In this document: piece by piece, positions 1 to 9,343 of the stretch
How positions within the stretch are numbered: position 1 is the first letter of the stretch
Layout of the letters: the number at the start of each line of letters is the position of its first letter
NCBI RefSeq assembly: GCF_003703475.1
Contig: NZ_RDQM01000008.1
Coordinates: 62,001 to 126,000 of the forward strand
Origin: Allofranklinella schreckenbergeri
GTDB lineage: Bacteria > Pseudomonadota > Gammaproteobacteria > Burkholderiales > Burkholderiaceae_C
Reading direction: 5' to 3'
DNA length: 64,000 nt
Translations under genes and position numbers: made by a program
The notes under the pieces: generated by a model
Told to the model about the DNA's origin: nothing
Databases searched by the model: none
Seen by the model: the letters and a program-made list of their open reading frames with translations, nothing else

Positions 1-9
1 ACGTTCCAT

Positions 10-66
10 AAAGCATGTGATGAACTTTGCGCTCTTGCAGGGGGCAAAAAGTGCATCACCCGTTCT
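10..66. repeat. Degenerate copy of a 60-bp hairpin repeat
   Basis: An imperfect palindrome: a left arm containing GTGATGAACTTTGCGCTC faces a right arm containing AAAAGTGCATCAC around a G-rich loop. It resembles the near-perfect hairpin at 40595-40654 in arm and loop (ACTTTGCGCTC, then GCAGGGGG) but has several mismatches. It probably lies at the 3' side of a gene that is outside the window. No coding sequence was recognised between it and trpA. Confidence 0.5.
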
Positions 67-123
67 GGGAGCCAAGCGCCACCCTCGCCCAGTAGCGGCG
101 CCCACGCATGCACCCCGAAAATT

Positions 124-195
124 TCAATCAAAGGAAAAACAATCCATTAACCATCATGCCGAAAAAAGGTTAATTTATTTCTTTTTGATTGATAA
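124..195 (-). repeat. Dispersed 3'-end palindrome, copy A
   Basis: Outer arms AATCAAAGGAAA and TTTCTTTTTGATTGAT; inner stem ATTAACC/GGTTAAT; TGCCGAAA in the loop. It starts ten bases past the trpA stop, with TTTCGGCA on the trpA coding strand. Probably the terminator or mRNA 3' end of the trp unit. Confidence 0.75.
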
Positions 196-204
196 AAATA
201 ATAT

Positions 205-1026
205 TTAGGCTGCCCCGCGCTCATCCAGCGCCACACGGATGGGGCGCAGGAAATCCTGGGCGGCGGCCACCACGCCTTCGGGCGGCTGGTTCTCGATCAC
301 CTGAATCAAGCGGCTGCCGATGACCACCGCATCGGCCACTTCGCCGATGGCGCGGGCGGTGTCGGCGTCGCGGATGCCAAAGCCCACGCCCACGGGGATG
401 TGCACGTGCTGGCGGATGCGCGGCAGTGCGGCCTGCACTTCGGCGGTGTTCAGGCTGGCCGCGCCAGTCACGCCCTTGAGCGAGACGTAATAGACGTAGC
501 CGCTGGCCACTTGGGCCACCTGCTGCATGCGCGCCTCGGTGCTGGTGGGGGCGAGCAGGAAGATCAAATCCAGCCCTGCGTTTTTCAGCGCGGCGGCGAA
601 GTCTGCGCATTCCTCGGGCGGGTAATCGACGATGAGCAGCCCGTCCACGCCCGCAGCCGCCGCATCGCGGATGAACCTGCCCGCGCCGTGCTTCTGGTCG
701 TAGCGCTCCACCGGGTTGGCGTAGCCCATCAGCACGACGGGGGTTTGCTGATCCTGCTCGCGGAAGGTTTGCACCATGCCCAGCACCTTGGCCAGCCCCA
801 CGCCCAGCGCCAGCGCGCGCTCGCCCGCTTGCTGGATGACGGGGCCGTCGGCATTGGGGTCGGAAAAGGGCACGCCCAGCTCAATCACGTCCGCCCCGGC
901 GGCGACCATACCGTGCATGAGGGCGGGAGTGATGTCGGCGTAGGGAAAGCCAGCGGTGACGTAGGGAATGAGGGCGGTGCGGCCCTGCTGCTTGAGGGTG
1001 GTGAAGGTGGTTTGGATGCGGGACAT
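205..1026 (-). CDS. trpA: Tryptophan synthase alpha chain
   Basis: Cytoplasmic lyase that splits indole-3-glycerol phosphate into indole and glyceraldehyde 3-phosphate, passing indole to TrpB. The 273-aa length is normal. The catalytic Glu lies in [11 protein letters not shown] and the catalytic Asp in the following PNADGP segment; the C-terminal phosphate-binding glycines ([15 protein letters not shown]) are present. In most Burkholderiales it directly follows trpB, but here 9.2 kb of co-oriented restriction-modification genes intervene, and its start lies 53 bases after the res stop. No clear Shine-Dalgarno sequence precedes the ATG, so expression may depend on read-through or on a promoter inside the inserted block. 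Identity is certain; its transcriptional source is not. Confidence 0.97.
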   Translation of the reverse strand: MSRIQTTFTTLKQQGRTALIPYVTAGFPYADITPALMHGMVAAGADVIELGVPFSDPNADGPVIQQAGERALALGVGLAKVLGMVQTFREQDQQTPVVLMGYANPVERYDQKHGAGRFIRDAAAAGVDGLLIVDYPPEECADFAAALKNAGLDLIFLLAPTSTEARMQQVAQVASGYVYYVSLKGVTGAASLNTAEVQAALPRIRQHVHIPVGVGFGIRDADTARAIGEVADAVVIGSRLIQVIENQPPEGVVAAAQDFLRPIRVALDERGAA

Positions 1027-1079
1027 GGGTGATGGAAAAATTCGGTAAATGCCAAAAAATCAGCCGCGGCGGCGGCCTG

Positions 1080-4000
1080 TCAATGCAGCTTGGAAAACAT
1101 GGTTTGCAAGTAATGCTTTTTGTCCATGAACAGTACGTGACGACTTTCCAGATCGGCTTCTGTTGCATTACCCACGTTGAGCAGGTCGGCAAACTTCGTT
1201 GGTGAAAGGATGAAGGCATTCAAGATCAACGGCGCTTCACCCGCCTTGGCCTGCGCCGCCAGCGTTGCTTCCAGAGTCTTTACTTCTTTGTACAGCCTCA
1301 GCTTGGGGTGCGACAGGTCGAGATTGCGCAGCCCCTTCGGATCGACAAAGGTCAGCCACTGCTTGCCGCTGGCCTCGTCCACCAGCCACAGCAGGAAGTC
1401 CGGATAGAAGTTGCCCGCCAACGCGAAGCCCAGGCCTTTCTCTTCCCGATCCGCATTGCGCAGCAGGTACAGACTGCGCGGGCCAATCGCTTGCTTGCCT
1501 TCGCTGGAGTTGTAGAACGCCTCCAGATCGCGGACAAACGCCCATTCGCTGGGCGCGTCAAAGGCCAGCGGGCGCAGTTTCAGCGGCACCGCATCCTTGT
1601 CCTTCAATGCCAGCAGCGGGTAGTACAAGTGGCGCTCGAAGCTGATGGCCACCATGTGCGGTGCATTCCATTGGCTGGCCTCGCCGATCTTGCCCTCTGC
1701 CACCAGCTTCTTCAGCACTTCCAGCTTTTTCTGATACTCCAGACCGTCGTCGCTGTTCTCGATCTCGAACTGGTACAGCTTGAGCATCGAGCCGTGATCT
1801 TCATCGATGTGGGTGATGTCGTAGAACTGGCCTTCGTAGCCCGTTTTCAGGGCTTTGTAGAAGCGGTCGGTGTAATCCGTCAGCAGTCGAAGCAGGATGT
1901 CTTCCTGCTTGCGGATATCGGCGAAGGCCGTCACGTTCAGCTCAGATGCCGGGATGAACAGCGTGTACCAATCCTGCGCGCCCGCGCAGAAGTCGATCAG
2001 TTTCTGCCGATCCAGTCGCAGGTTGCTCCAGCTGCGCTGCAACTTGTAATCCTGCAAGGCCAGATAGATGCGATCCCAATTGAAAGCCGGGAACAGCGCC
2101 TGATTCAGCTTGCCCTTGTTGCGGGCTTCCGTCGTGGGGGGTGTGCCCTTGTCCTTGCTGGATAACGCCTCTACGCGCGGGTACAGGTCAAGCACCACAT
2201 GGGGCGGCTTGATCTTGCCCTGGAACTGCGTGGGGATTTCGTACAGCCACGGAAAGTGCGTGCGCTTGAACCCCAGTTTCTGGTTGTCCTTGTAACCATC
2301 CTTCAGCGTCAAGGTTTTGAGTTTGCCTTTGGGCAGGTTGGCCCGCGTTGGAAAGTCCAGCTCCAGCACTTCATCGCTGGGCGTGATGCCTTCCTCGCGC
2401 AGGTAGTCCTTGAACGCAGCCATATAGCTGGCGCGCACGCCGAAGATGTTCAGCGCCTCCAGTTTGTCCAGGTGCACACCCTTGGGCCGGTCCTGCGGCA
2501 AAGTGCGCTTGAGCGAGAAGCCCTTGCCCTTGAGGCGTACCCCGCGTCCGAACAACTGGATGATTTGCGAGCCTTCACCTTGGCCCATGTTCAAAAGGCC
2601 CATCGTGGACACGCGCCAACTGCTCCAGCCTTCCGTGAACTTGCGCGAGCCGATCAGCACGTTGAGGCGGCTGTCCCTGTTGTTCAGCGTGCCGAACAGT
2701 GCGCCGCCGAAGTCGTCGCGCTCGGTGTCGAAAGCCGCCACGTCCTCCGCCATCCCGAAGAATCTCGCATCATCGCCGATGTTGATGAGGCCGAAGGGCT
2801 CGGCATTGCCAACGCGCAAGGCAAGCTCGCCTTTGCTGCTCTTGATGTTGACCAGTTTCAATCGCTGGCGGGCCGAGGCATTGAATACGCGCAGCAGGAT
2901 GTCGGCGTACAGAGCATCCACGCGACCGCCGAAGCCCATCAGGGCCGTGAAACGCCCGCTGAAGATGTTGTTGCCCTTGGCGTCCAGAATCTGCGCCTTG
3001 TCCGCAATCAGGTCGGTCAGCCAGCTCTTGATCTGCGCTTCGCTGTTCAGGAAGTCGGCGAGGAATTTCACCACTTCCAGGATGTCCGATTCCTCGCCAG
3101 ACACGGTGTTGCCTACGAACACCCACAGCGGCTTTTCGATATTGAAATCGGCGATCTTGTCGCGGTGCGTACTCCACAGCCAAAGCTGCTGGTAGTAGGC
3201 CAGCAGGCAGGCGGTGAAATACTTGCGCGCGTCGTCCGCCTGCGCGTAGGCCTCGCCGCTCATGTTGAGGATCAGCGACTCCTTGCCATAGCCGTCCTCA
3301 TAGAAAAACTTGTACGAGTAATCGAACAGGATGCACTTGGCGTAAATCTCGCGCGTCGCAGTGATGCGCGCGCGGCGCTTGTCCTCGGCCGTCAGCGCAA
3401 GCTGCGCTTTCTGCCCGTCATCCAGGTTGCGCAGACTGGTGGTGCCAAACAGCATCCTGGCGCGCTTTTTCTGGATGTCTTCTTCCGCTGCCGCCACGGT
3501 CATGCCCTTGGCCACTGCCTGCCCGAAGGTGGCCGAGTACTCGAAGGCAAAGCCGCCACGCACCAGCGCATCGCGCCGCGCCATCCATGCGCCGGCCGCC
3601 GTACCCGTACCACGGTGGCCTTCGTCCACCAGCACCAGGTTGTTGCCCTCGAAGGCATCCACGGCCACGGTCTTGTCGCCCATCTCATCGCCAAGCTTGT
3701 TGATGTCGATGATTTCGATGGCGCCGCGCGCGGGTGACTGGGCCTTGTTGAAGAACTGCGAAAACCCGAAGCCGGACAGGTGCAGCTCATCCAGATGCTG
3801 ACGGCTCAAGCCTTCGTTGGGCGTGAGCAAAATGATCTTGTCGGGGTAATGGTGATCATGCCCCGCCTGGAAGTAATGCAGGTACTGGCGGATGTTGACG
3901 TGCAGCAGCAGGGTCTTGCCGCTGCCCGTGGCATTCCAGAAAGCGATCTTGTTCAGATCGTCGGCTTCAAAGTCACGAAACGGTTCTGCGCCTGCCTCGC

Positions 4001-4421
4001 TGCGGTAACGCGCCATTTCCTCGTTCAGGCCGTCAAGCAGTTCCTGGCGGCGGTTGAAATACCAATCCAGATACAGCTCGGTGAACAGCAGCGAGAGGTA
4101 CTGGAAGTACTTCATTTGCAGCGCATGGCCTCCCTGCTTGTTGCGCTGGGCGGTGATGGCCTGCCAGTGTGCAACGATGTTCAAGTCGTAACGCCGCAGC
4201 GCGGCCTCTGGCACCTTGTTGGGATCGAACAATCCTCGCGTCAGTTCGTGGAAGAACCTGGTCTGGCCGTCCTCGTCGATGCCTTCAAAGCGGTCATCGC
4301 CCAAGCGCATTTTGAGCGCCGCCAGCGTGCCGCCCTGAAAGAAACCCAGCACCCAGCGGTTGAGCACCAATTCCTGGTGGAAGCTGCGCTTTTTTACTTT
4401 TGGTTTCGCTGCACGTGCCAT
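1080..4421 (-). CDS. Type III-like restriction subunit (SF2 helicase plus nuclease)
   Basis: A 1113-aa DEAD/DEAH-type helicase with a C-terminal nuclease-like domain, similar to Res subunits of type III restriction systems. Walker A is ATGSGKT near residue 164, the Walker B box is VDEGH near 267, motif III-like SAT follows, and motif VI is QLFGRGVRLKG near 620. A PD-(D/E)xK-like signature, PDFLLW followed by FVDPKG, lies near residues 1007-1030, with Asp in place of the usual Glu. It would translocate on DNA and cut when sites are unmethylated, in complex with the methyltransferase at 6209-9310. It starts one base after the DUF4276 stop, so the genes are co-translated. Last gene of the defence operon. 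Cleavage specificity cannot be read from the sequence. Confidence 0.85.
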   Translation of the reverse strand: MARAAKPKVKKRSFHQELVLNRWVLGFFQGGTLAALKMRLGDDRFEGIDEDGQTRFFHELTRGLFDPNKVPEAALRRYDLNIVAHWQAITAQRNKQGGHALQMKYFQYLSLLFTELYLDWYFNRRQELLDGLNEEMARYRSEAGAEPFRDFEADDLNKIAFWNATGSGKTLLLHVNIRQYLHYFQAGHDHHYPDKIILLTPNEGLSRQHLDELHLSGFGFSQFFNKAQSPARGAIEIIDINKLGDEMGDKTVAVDAFEGNNLVLVDEGHRGTGTAAGAWMARRDALVRGGFAFEYSATFGQAVAKGMTVAAAEEDIQKKRARMLFGTTSLRNLDDGQKAQLALTAEDKRRARITATREIYAKCILFDYSYKFFYEDGYGKESLILNMSGEAYAQADDARKYFTACLLAYYQQLWLWSTHRDKIADFNIEKPLWVFVGNTVSGEESDILEVVKFLADFLNSEAQIKSWLTDLIADKAQILDAKGNNIFSGRFTALMGFGGRVDALYADILLRVFNASARQRLKLVNIKSSKGELALRVGNAEPFGLINIGDDARFFGMAEDVAAFDTERDDFGGALFGTLNNRDSRLNVLIGSRKFTEGWSSWRVSTMGLLNMGQGEGSQIIQLFGRGVRLKGKGFSLKRTLPQDRPKGVHLDKLEALNIFGVRASYMAAFKDYLREEGITPSDEVLELDFPTRANLPKGKLKTLTLKDGYKDNQKLGFKRTHFPWLYEIPTQFQGKIKPPHVVLDLYPRVEALSSKDKGTPPTTEARNKGKLNQALFPAFNWDRIYLALQDYKLQRSWSNLRLDRQKLIDFCAGAQDWYTLFIPASELNVTAFADIRKQEDILLRLLTDYTDRFYKALKTGYEGQFYDITHIDEDHGSMLKLYQFEIENSDDGLEYQKKLEVLKKLVAEGKIGEASQWNAPHMVAISFERHLYYPLLALKDKDAVPLKLRPLAFDAPSEWAFVRDLEAFYNSSEGKQAIGPRSLYLLRNADREEKGLGFALAGNFYPDFLLWLVDEASGKQWLTFVDPKGLRNLDLSHPKLRLYKEVKTLEATLAAQAKAGEAPLILNAFILSPTKFADLLNVGNATEADLESRHVLFMDKKHYLQTMFSKLH

Positions 4422-4422
4422 A

Positions 4423-5067
4423 TCAATTTCCCCATGCCTGAATCTGTGTTACCCAGGCATCAAACTGGGGACACTGCCCACGTATCGCATTAATACCAAT
4501 CGCCTCGGCGATCAACGGCCCATGCTCCGTCTTGGAGTAGGTACCTTCCTCGAAAATCGACAGGATTCGTTTGGATGGCGCAGTTTGTAGGCCGTCATTG
4601 ATGTCTTCGGGCGATGAAAAAGCTTGTCGTACTTGTTCCAGTGCTGCATGGCTTTGTTCGTTCCAGCCATCCTGTACGCACTTAAATGCCTCTGGATCGG
4701 TGAACAGCAGCCCCTCAAACTCATACATCTGCACATAGGGCAAGACGAAACGCTCGTCATACCCAGTGGTTGAGGCGGCAACGCCGGCACGAATGTCCGC
4801 CTCCAGTTGTGCACGATTTCGCCCATTGCGGTCTTGAAAGCCGTAGAAATCCACCAGCGTGGTGATTCGATCGGTCTGGTGATACTGATGCGACATGAAC
4901 TTCACCAAACGCTCCACCGTGACGCGACCACCACGATGATTGCCAGATGGTGACTGGAGCAGCGACGGAAAAGCCAGTACTTGATGGCTCAGCAGGTAAG
5001 GCGCAAGGCAGCTTTTGACAAATTCCACCTCGGTCTGCCCTTCACAAACAATGCAGACGCGGATCAT
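4423..5067 (-). CDS. DUF4276 family TOPRIM-like protein
   Basis: A 214-aa protein opening with IRVCIVCEGQTEVEFVKSCL, the xxEGxTE signature seen in TOPRIM-type nuclease domains of OLD, RloB and related defence proteins. An acidic segment (TLVDFYGFQDR) matches the expected position of the second metal-binding motif. The start overlaps the ATPase stop by four bases (ATGA), implying a stoichiometric pair. In PARIS and split OLD systems an ABC-type ATPase holds a TOPRIM effector that acts once the sensor is triggered; a similar role is inferred here. Nuclease activity and target are unknown. Confidence 0.75.
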   Translation of the reverse strand: MIRVCIVCEGQTEVEFVKSCLAPYLLSHQVLAFPSLLQSPSGNHRGGRVTVERLVKFMSHQYHQTDRITTLVDFYGFQDRNGRNRAQLEADIRAGVAASTTGYDERFVLPYVQMYEFEGLLFTDPEAFKCVQDGWNEQSHAALEQVRQAFSSPEDINDGLQTAPSKRILSIFEEGTYSKTEHGPLIAEAIGINAIRGQCPQFDAWVTQIQAWGN

Positions 5068-6209
5068 TCCATGCCCCCCACCACCTGCTTCAGCCAGATA
5101 TCGGACAACTGATAGTCATCGTCCAGCCACTCTTGGTACTGCTCTCGCGGCAGGTTGCGCAGCAGCGTCTCGCCATTGTCCGCGCTGGCGACGATGATGT
5201 TTTCCAACTCGAAGCAATCCACCAAGTAAGGGGACTGCGTGGCAATGAAGATTTGCCGTTTCTTGGACAGTCGCTTGAACATCTCGGCCACCAAGGTGAT
5301 GGCATGCGGATGCAGACCCAGCTCGGGTTCGTCAAACAACATTACGTCCGGCAACCGCCCCGGTGGCAGGTTCAGCAAGGTCAGCAGGCAGAACAAGCGC
5401 AGCGAGCCATCCGACGTCAAGTGCGAACCAAATACCTTGTCATTTTGATTGCCTACCCAGCGCAACAGAACCTTGCCTGCTTCCTCCTCCAGCACAAAAT
5501 CCTTGAAAGCAGGCAGTACGCGGCGGATCTGCTTCACGATCAATTCATAGCGTTTGCCATCTGCGCTACGCAAGTCCAGAAGGACGGCGGCGAGATTGCC
5601 TCCATCCGAACGAAGGCGAAATGATTCGGTCACATCCCAGCGGTGATGGATAGCTGAGTTTGGCGATGTGTCGTGAAACTGGTAGGTGGAGCACTGCCGC
5701 AAGAGATTGGCAATCGTCCTGGCTGTCCTGTCCTTCCGTTCCAGAAGTGCAGATTCCTTGCCTACTACGCCAATTTCCGTCCACTTCGCCTTGGTCGGGA
5801 TGCCATGTGCCGAGTAGCGATACGCTTCATTCATCAAAATGACCGAATCCCCACCCGAAACATGCTCCAGGTCGAAACGGTAGTCGTTCAGCCCCGACCT
5901 GGTTTCAAGGCACAGCTCTGCATGGATACGCGGCGTTTTTCGCGCGCCCATGAAAAATTGATCGTCCCCGCCGCCCTGGCGAAATACGAACTCTTGCAGG
6001 TTCTTCGACTTGAGCATCCAGCTCAACATTTCAAAGAAACGAATCAAGCTGGATTTACCCGCGCCATTGGCGCCAATCAACACGGAAAGCTGCGGCAGTT
6101 CCAGATTCTGGATGCTGCGCAGGCTACGAAATCCCTCGATGGTGACGGACTTGATGCGTGCCGGTTCTGGTTCTTGTTGTTGAATGCCAGGGGTTCCAAA
6201 ATTAGCCAT
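5064..6209 (-). CDS. ABC-type AAA ATPase paired with DUF4276 protein
   Basis: A 381-aa ATPase of the AAA_21/AAA_15 type (SMC/ABC-like head). Walker A is GANGAGKSS near residue 49, a degenerate signature LTSDGSLRL precedes Walker B MLFDEPELGLHP near 295, and IATQSPYLV follows as the switch segment. There is no long coiled coil and no fused TOPRIM domain; that part appears to be supplied by the next gene. The ATG shares one base with the mod stop (TGATG); a GTG three bases upstream is possible but less likely. Such ATPases act as sensors or regulators in phage defence (OLD, PARIS, Septu, Gabija). Its position between the methylation and restriction genes suggests it monitors or backs up that system (inference). 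Confidence 0.82.
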   Translation of the reverse strand: MANFGTPGIQQQEPEPARIKSVTIEGFRSLRSIQNLELPQLSVLIGANGAGKSSLIRFFEMLSWMLKSKNLQEFVFRQGGGDDQFFMGARKTPRIHAELCLETRSGLNDYRFDLEHVSGGDSVILMNEAYRYSAHGIPTKAKWTEIGVVGKESALLERKDRTARTIANLLRQCSTYQFHDTSPNSAIHHRWDVTESFRLRSDGGNLAAVLLDLRSADGKRYELIVKQIRRVLPAFKDFVLEEEAGKVLLRWVGNQNDKVFGSHLTSDGSLRLFCLLTLLNLPPGRLPDVMLFDEPELGLHPHAITLVAEMFKRLSKKRQIFIATQSPYLVDCFELENIIVASADNGETLLRNLPREQYQEWLDDDYQLSDIWLKQVVGGME

Positions 6210-9200
6210 CACACATCCTCCACGCTGAACATGCGATTCAGAAACTCCGGCTCGATCTGGCGCAGCTTGAGCACGCGGGTGGCGCCGCCTTCCTCGGCCG
6301 TTTGCGTCAGCACGGTGGGGATGTTGTGGTCACCGTTGATGTAGACCAGGTCAAACTCGTTGTCCGCCGGGTTGATGGCCAGCTTGTCGCACAGCTTAGC
6401 AATGCCTTCGTAATCCAGCACCTCGCAATCGCGCCACAGCACCAGGCAGCTTTCACCACTGGGTAGCGCGCCTGTGACGGTGACGAAACCGCGCTGCGGT
6501 TGAGCATCAATGTGCTTGACCCGCAGGCCGATCAGGTAATTGAAGGTTTCGACCAAGTCGATTTTTCGTTTCTCGTACGCACCCGCGGAATCGGCGGCGA
6601 TATTGAGCATGTAATCAAACGGTTTTTTGAAATCCTCTACCGACAGCAGCGAACCGCGGCTTTCCACGTCCAGTAGGTAATGCAGTAGATAGTCGTCCCT
6701 GGCCTGTTGCGGCAGGGCACCGAACATCTCATTCTGCGCAGCCGTGCGGCGCAATTGCAGGTTGTTTAAGGTGTCTTCGTAGCTTTCGAGTTTGAGGACT
6801 TTGAAGCAGTGGGAAATGCCGGTTTCGGGACCAGTCGCCTTCCCCTCTAACCAATCAGCAGAAAATATGATTTTCTTAACTCTAGGTTTCAAGACGGTTT
6901 CAAAGTAATCGCCTTGCTCAACCATTACATACGAAAGATCAAGCTTCTCTTCTCGATTCAAGGAAATTACCGCATGCGCGGTAGTTCCAGACCCTGCAAA
7001 GAAGTCCATAATCACCCCATTGGAGCGACAATTCGCCGCCGTGATCGCATGACGAACGGTATGCAGCGACTTTGGAAAAGAAAATCCATTGCTGGGAACG
7101 ATATTTTTTAGCAAGGTGCTCCCATATTCGGCCGCATTGAACTCGGCGTCGCTCCAAACAGTCCTATAGGACTCCTTGTCCTTTGCGAGATTTATGGAGG
7201 GTAGTCCGTTTCTCCCAGTCTTAACTTCAAGATTATTGATAGTGGAATTGACCGATTGTCTTGCGTAACGCCACTTACGCTCCAATCCATCTGTCGATGA
7301 GATTGGCCACACCGCCAGCACTCCATTTTCAACTTCAGTGCATGCACTGTGCGGATGAAAATCATCACCGGGAACGTCTCCGAACCCTACTACCACCCCA
7401 TTTTTAACGAAAATTGGATAGAAGCAGTTCTTTGCTGTGTGCCGCTCTGATTCGCTGCCCGTTTTCATCAGTGGTTTGGACTTCGAGTCACTAAGACTGC
7501 GTTTTCCCAATAGCTTGCCTTCAGGTCTGAAGAAAATAGCTGATTCGTTTGTCACGGAGAACCCGCTACCCTGAATGCCACGCGGATTGTGGATTACGCT
7601 GATCTGAGTTATGTCCCCGTCTGAGAACAGGTCTTTCATTAGCAGAGACAGGTGCTCCCTCTCGTTCTCATCAATTGCAACACAAACTGGCGCATCAGGC
7701 CGCATTAACTCTCTTGCCTGAGACAGCCGGTTTTCCATGAGCGTGATCCAAGAACCATGCTTAAAGCCATTCTTGTAGGCTATTTCACTCGTGATTGCGT
7801 TGTATGGAGGATCAATGTAAATGAAATCGACTTCACCTGCCATCCGCTGGCTCAAGAGAGCAAGCGCCTGGAAGTTATCCCCGTTGATGGCGATGCCATC
7901 GAGGTTTGCTTCGATATCTTCGATATTTGCCAAAAGGCACTGCTTAAATTCGTCATTGAATAGCGCCGTATCCACCATACGATACGGCGCCGCCTTCAAG
8001 TCCTCCAGCGTCCCCGGTTCATCACTTTCCCATACGCCCAATTGCTTCCACTGCGCCCACTGCCGTTCATTGGCGGCAATTTCGGGATAAAGCGCCTCGG
8101 GCACACGATCCAGGGTGATGCAGTAATGGCTGGAAACGACGAATTTCTTTTTCAGCCACAGTTTTTTCTGAAAATCCTCCAGTTGCGCCAGAAAGGCAAT
8201 CAGTTCCAAGGCAATACTGCGCAGGCACTGGATCATGCGCAGGTTTTTCTCGATGTCGGCAAAGGCATTGGCATTTTGCACATCGTCCAGATGCATGACT
8301 TCGTTCTTGATGTAGAAGTCCAGCTCGCGGCGCAAAAAGCCGCCCAGGTCTTTGTGAATGAAGTAATCGGCCGTGTTCTTGGCGGTGTAATCGCTCAGGT
8401 GCTTTTCCAGCAGGGTGCGCTGCGGGTTTTTCTCGGTGGGCGCACGCTGGGCCAGCGCCAGCCAGCGGGCCTTGACGGCAGCATCCGCCAACACGGCTTC
8501 TACCGCTTGGGCGATCAGCGCCTCTTGCTTGGCGCCCTTGGGCTGGGCGGCGTATTCAAAGCGGATGAGCAAATCGCGCTGGCCATCGTTGCCGGGAATT
8601 TCTTCCACGGGCAGCAGGGTTTCTTCGATTTCGTCGCCGTTGTCATCCACGCGGGTGCGGGTTTGGGCCGCGATCAGGGCAAAGCGGCGCTCCTTGTCGT
8701 TGTCCTTGCGGTTGTCCTTGGCGGTGTCGGCGGCCACCAGCCGGAAATGCACCGTGCGGCCAGGTTTTCCATTTTCTTCAGGCAGCTTGAAGCTGTAATT
8801 GCTGAAGTTCTCGCCACTCTTGGTGTAGTACTGGTCCTTGTTGGCCCAGTGCAGCACCACTTCTTCGCCCGCGTAGGGGATGGCGTATGTGTCGCCCTTG
8901 TAACGGCGCTGGCTGATGAAGTCGCCGTCTTGCCAGTAGCGGGAGAAAAAGGCCAGCAGATGGGAGAACACGGCATTTTCATGCTCGTTGCTGCCTGCGG
9001 TCGCATCCTTCAGGCGGGCGCGTAAATCCTTGACCTTGGGCAGATCGTCGGGGTTTGCGCCCAGCGCCAGCGCCTGCTTGATCGCTTCGTCCAGGTCGCT
9101 CTGCAATTGCTGGGCGCTGGCGGCGCTGCCTGCACAGAGCGCTTGTTGTACTTTTTCAAACAGCCGGTTTTGCAGGTAGTCGTTGATCTCGCCTGCGCGG

Positions 9201-9310
9201 GCGCCCAGGATGCGGTAAATGCCAAAGTCCAGTTCCGGGCGGTCGATCTGGAAAATCTCGCGCAGTTTGGCGACAAGCTCCTGGAATTTGGGGTTTTGTT
9301 GATTGGTCAT
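6209..9310 (-). CDS. Beta-class adenine-type DNA methyltransferase (type III Mod-like)
   Basis: A 1033-aa site-specific DNA methyltransferase. Motif IV DPPYN (FIYIDPPYN, near residue 499) precedes the AdoMet-binding motif DFFAGSGTTAHA (near 772), the beta-class order used by type III Mod proteins. The roughly 270 residues between them should be the target recognition domain. A roughly 490-residue N-terminal extension makes it much longer than classical 600-700 aa Mod subunits. The recognition-domain part (about 6840-7900) is visibly more AT-rich than its flanks, a common sign of exchange. It starts 33 bases after the helicase remnant, and its stop overlaps the ATPase start. Predicted to make N6-methyladenine and to direct Res; target sequence unknown. 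Confidence 0.88.
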   Translation of the reverse strand: MTNQQNPKFQELVAKLREIFQIDRPELDFGIYRILGARAGEINDYLQNRLFEKVQQALCAGSAASAQQLQSDLDEAIKQALALGANPDDLPKVKDLRARLKDATAGSNEHENAVFSHLLAFFSRYWQDGDFISQRRYKGDTYAIPYAGEEVVLHWANKDQYYTKSGENFSNYSFKLPEENGKPGRTVHFRLVAADTAKDNRKDNDKERRFALIAAQTRTRVDDNGDEIEETLLPVEEIPGNDGQRDLLIRFEYAAQPKGAKQEALIAQAVEAVLADAAVKARWLALAQRAPTEKNPQRTLLEKHLSDYTAKNTADYFIHKDLGGFLRRELDFYIKNEVMHLDDVQNANAFADIEKNLRMIQCLRSIALELIAFLAQLEDFQKKLWLKKKFVVSSHYCITLDRVPEALYPEIAANERQWAQWKQLGVWESDEPGTLEDLKAAPYRMVDTALFNDEFKQCLLANIEDIEANLDGIAINGDNFQALALLSQRMAGEVDFIYIDPPYNAITSEIAYKNGFKHGSWITLMENRLSQARELMRPDAPVCVAIDENEREHLSLLMKDLFSDGDITQISVIHNPRGIQGSGFSVTNESAIFFRPEGKLLGKRSLSDSKSKPLMKTGSESERHTAKNCFYPIFVKNGVVVGFGDVPGDDFHPHSACTEVENGVLAVWPISSTDGLERKWRYARQSVNSTINNLEVKTGRNGLPSINLAKDKESYRTVWSDAEFNAAEYGSTLLKNIVPSNGFSFPKSLHTVRHAITAANCRSNGVIMDFFAGSGTTAHAVISLNREEKLDLSYVMVEQGDYFETVLKPRVKKIIFSADWLEGKATGPETGISHCFKVLKLESYEDTLNNLQLRRTAAQNEMFGALPQQARDDYLLHYLLDVESRGSLLSVEDFKKPFDYMLNIAADSAGAYEKRKIDLVETFNYLIGLRVKHIDAQPQRGFVTVTGALPSGESCLVLWRDCEVLDYEGIAKLCDKLAINPADNEFDLVYINGDHNIPTVLTQTAEEGGATRVLKLRQIEPEFLNRMFSVEDV

Positions 9311-9343
9311 GGTTTGCCCTGGTCTCGGAATATTGGGGGCGAG

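Noticed and set aside
1-208. A 63-codon frame at the left edge
   Set aside because: It lies over two repeats and has no coding features.
2199-3737. A 512-codon open frame on the plus strand opposite the restriction gene
   Set aside because: It mirrors the reverse strand of the clear helicase-nuclease gene; no motifs, and its composition is what a GC-rich antisense frame gives.
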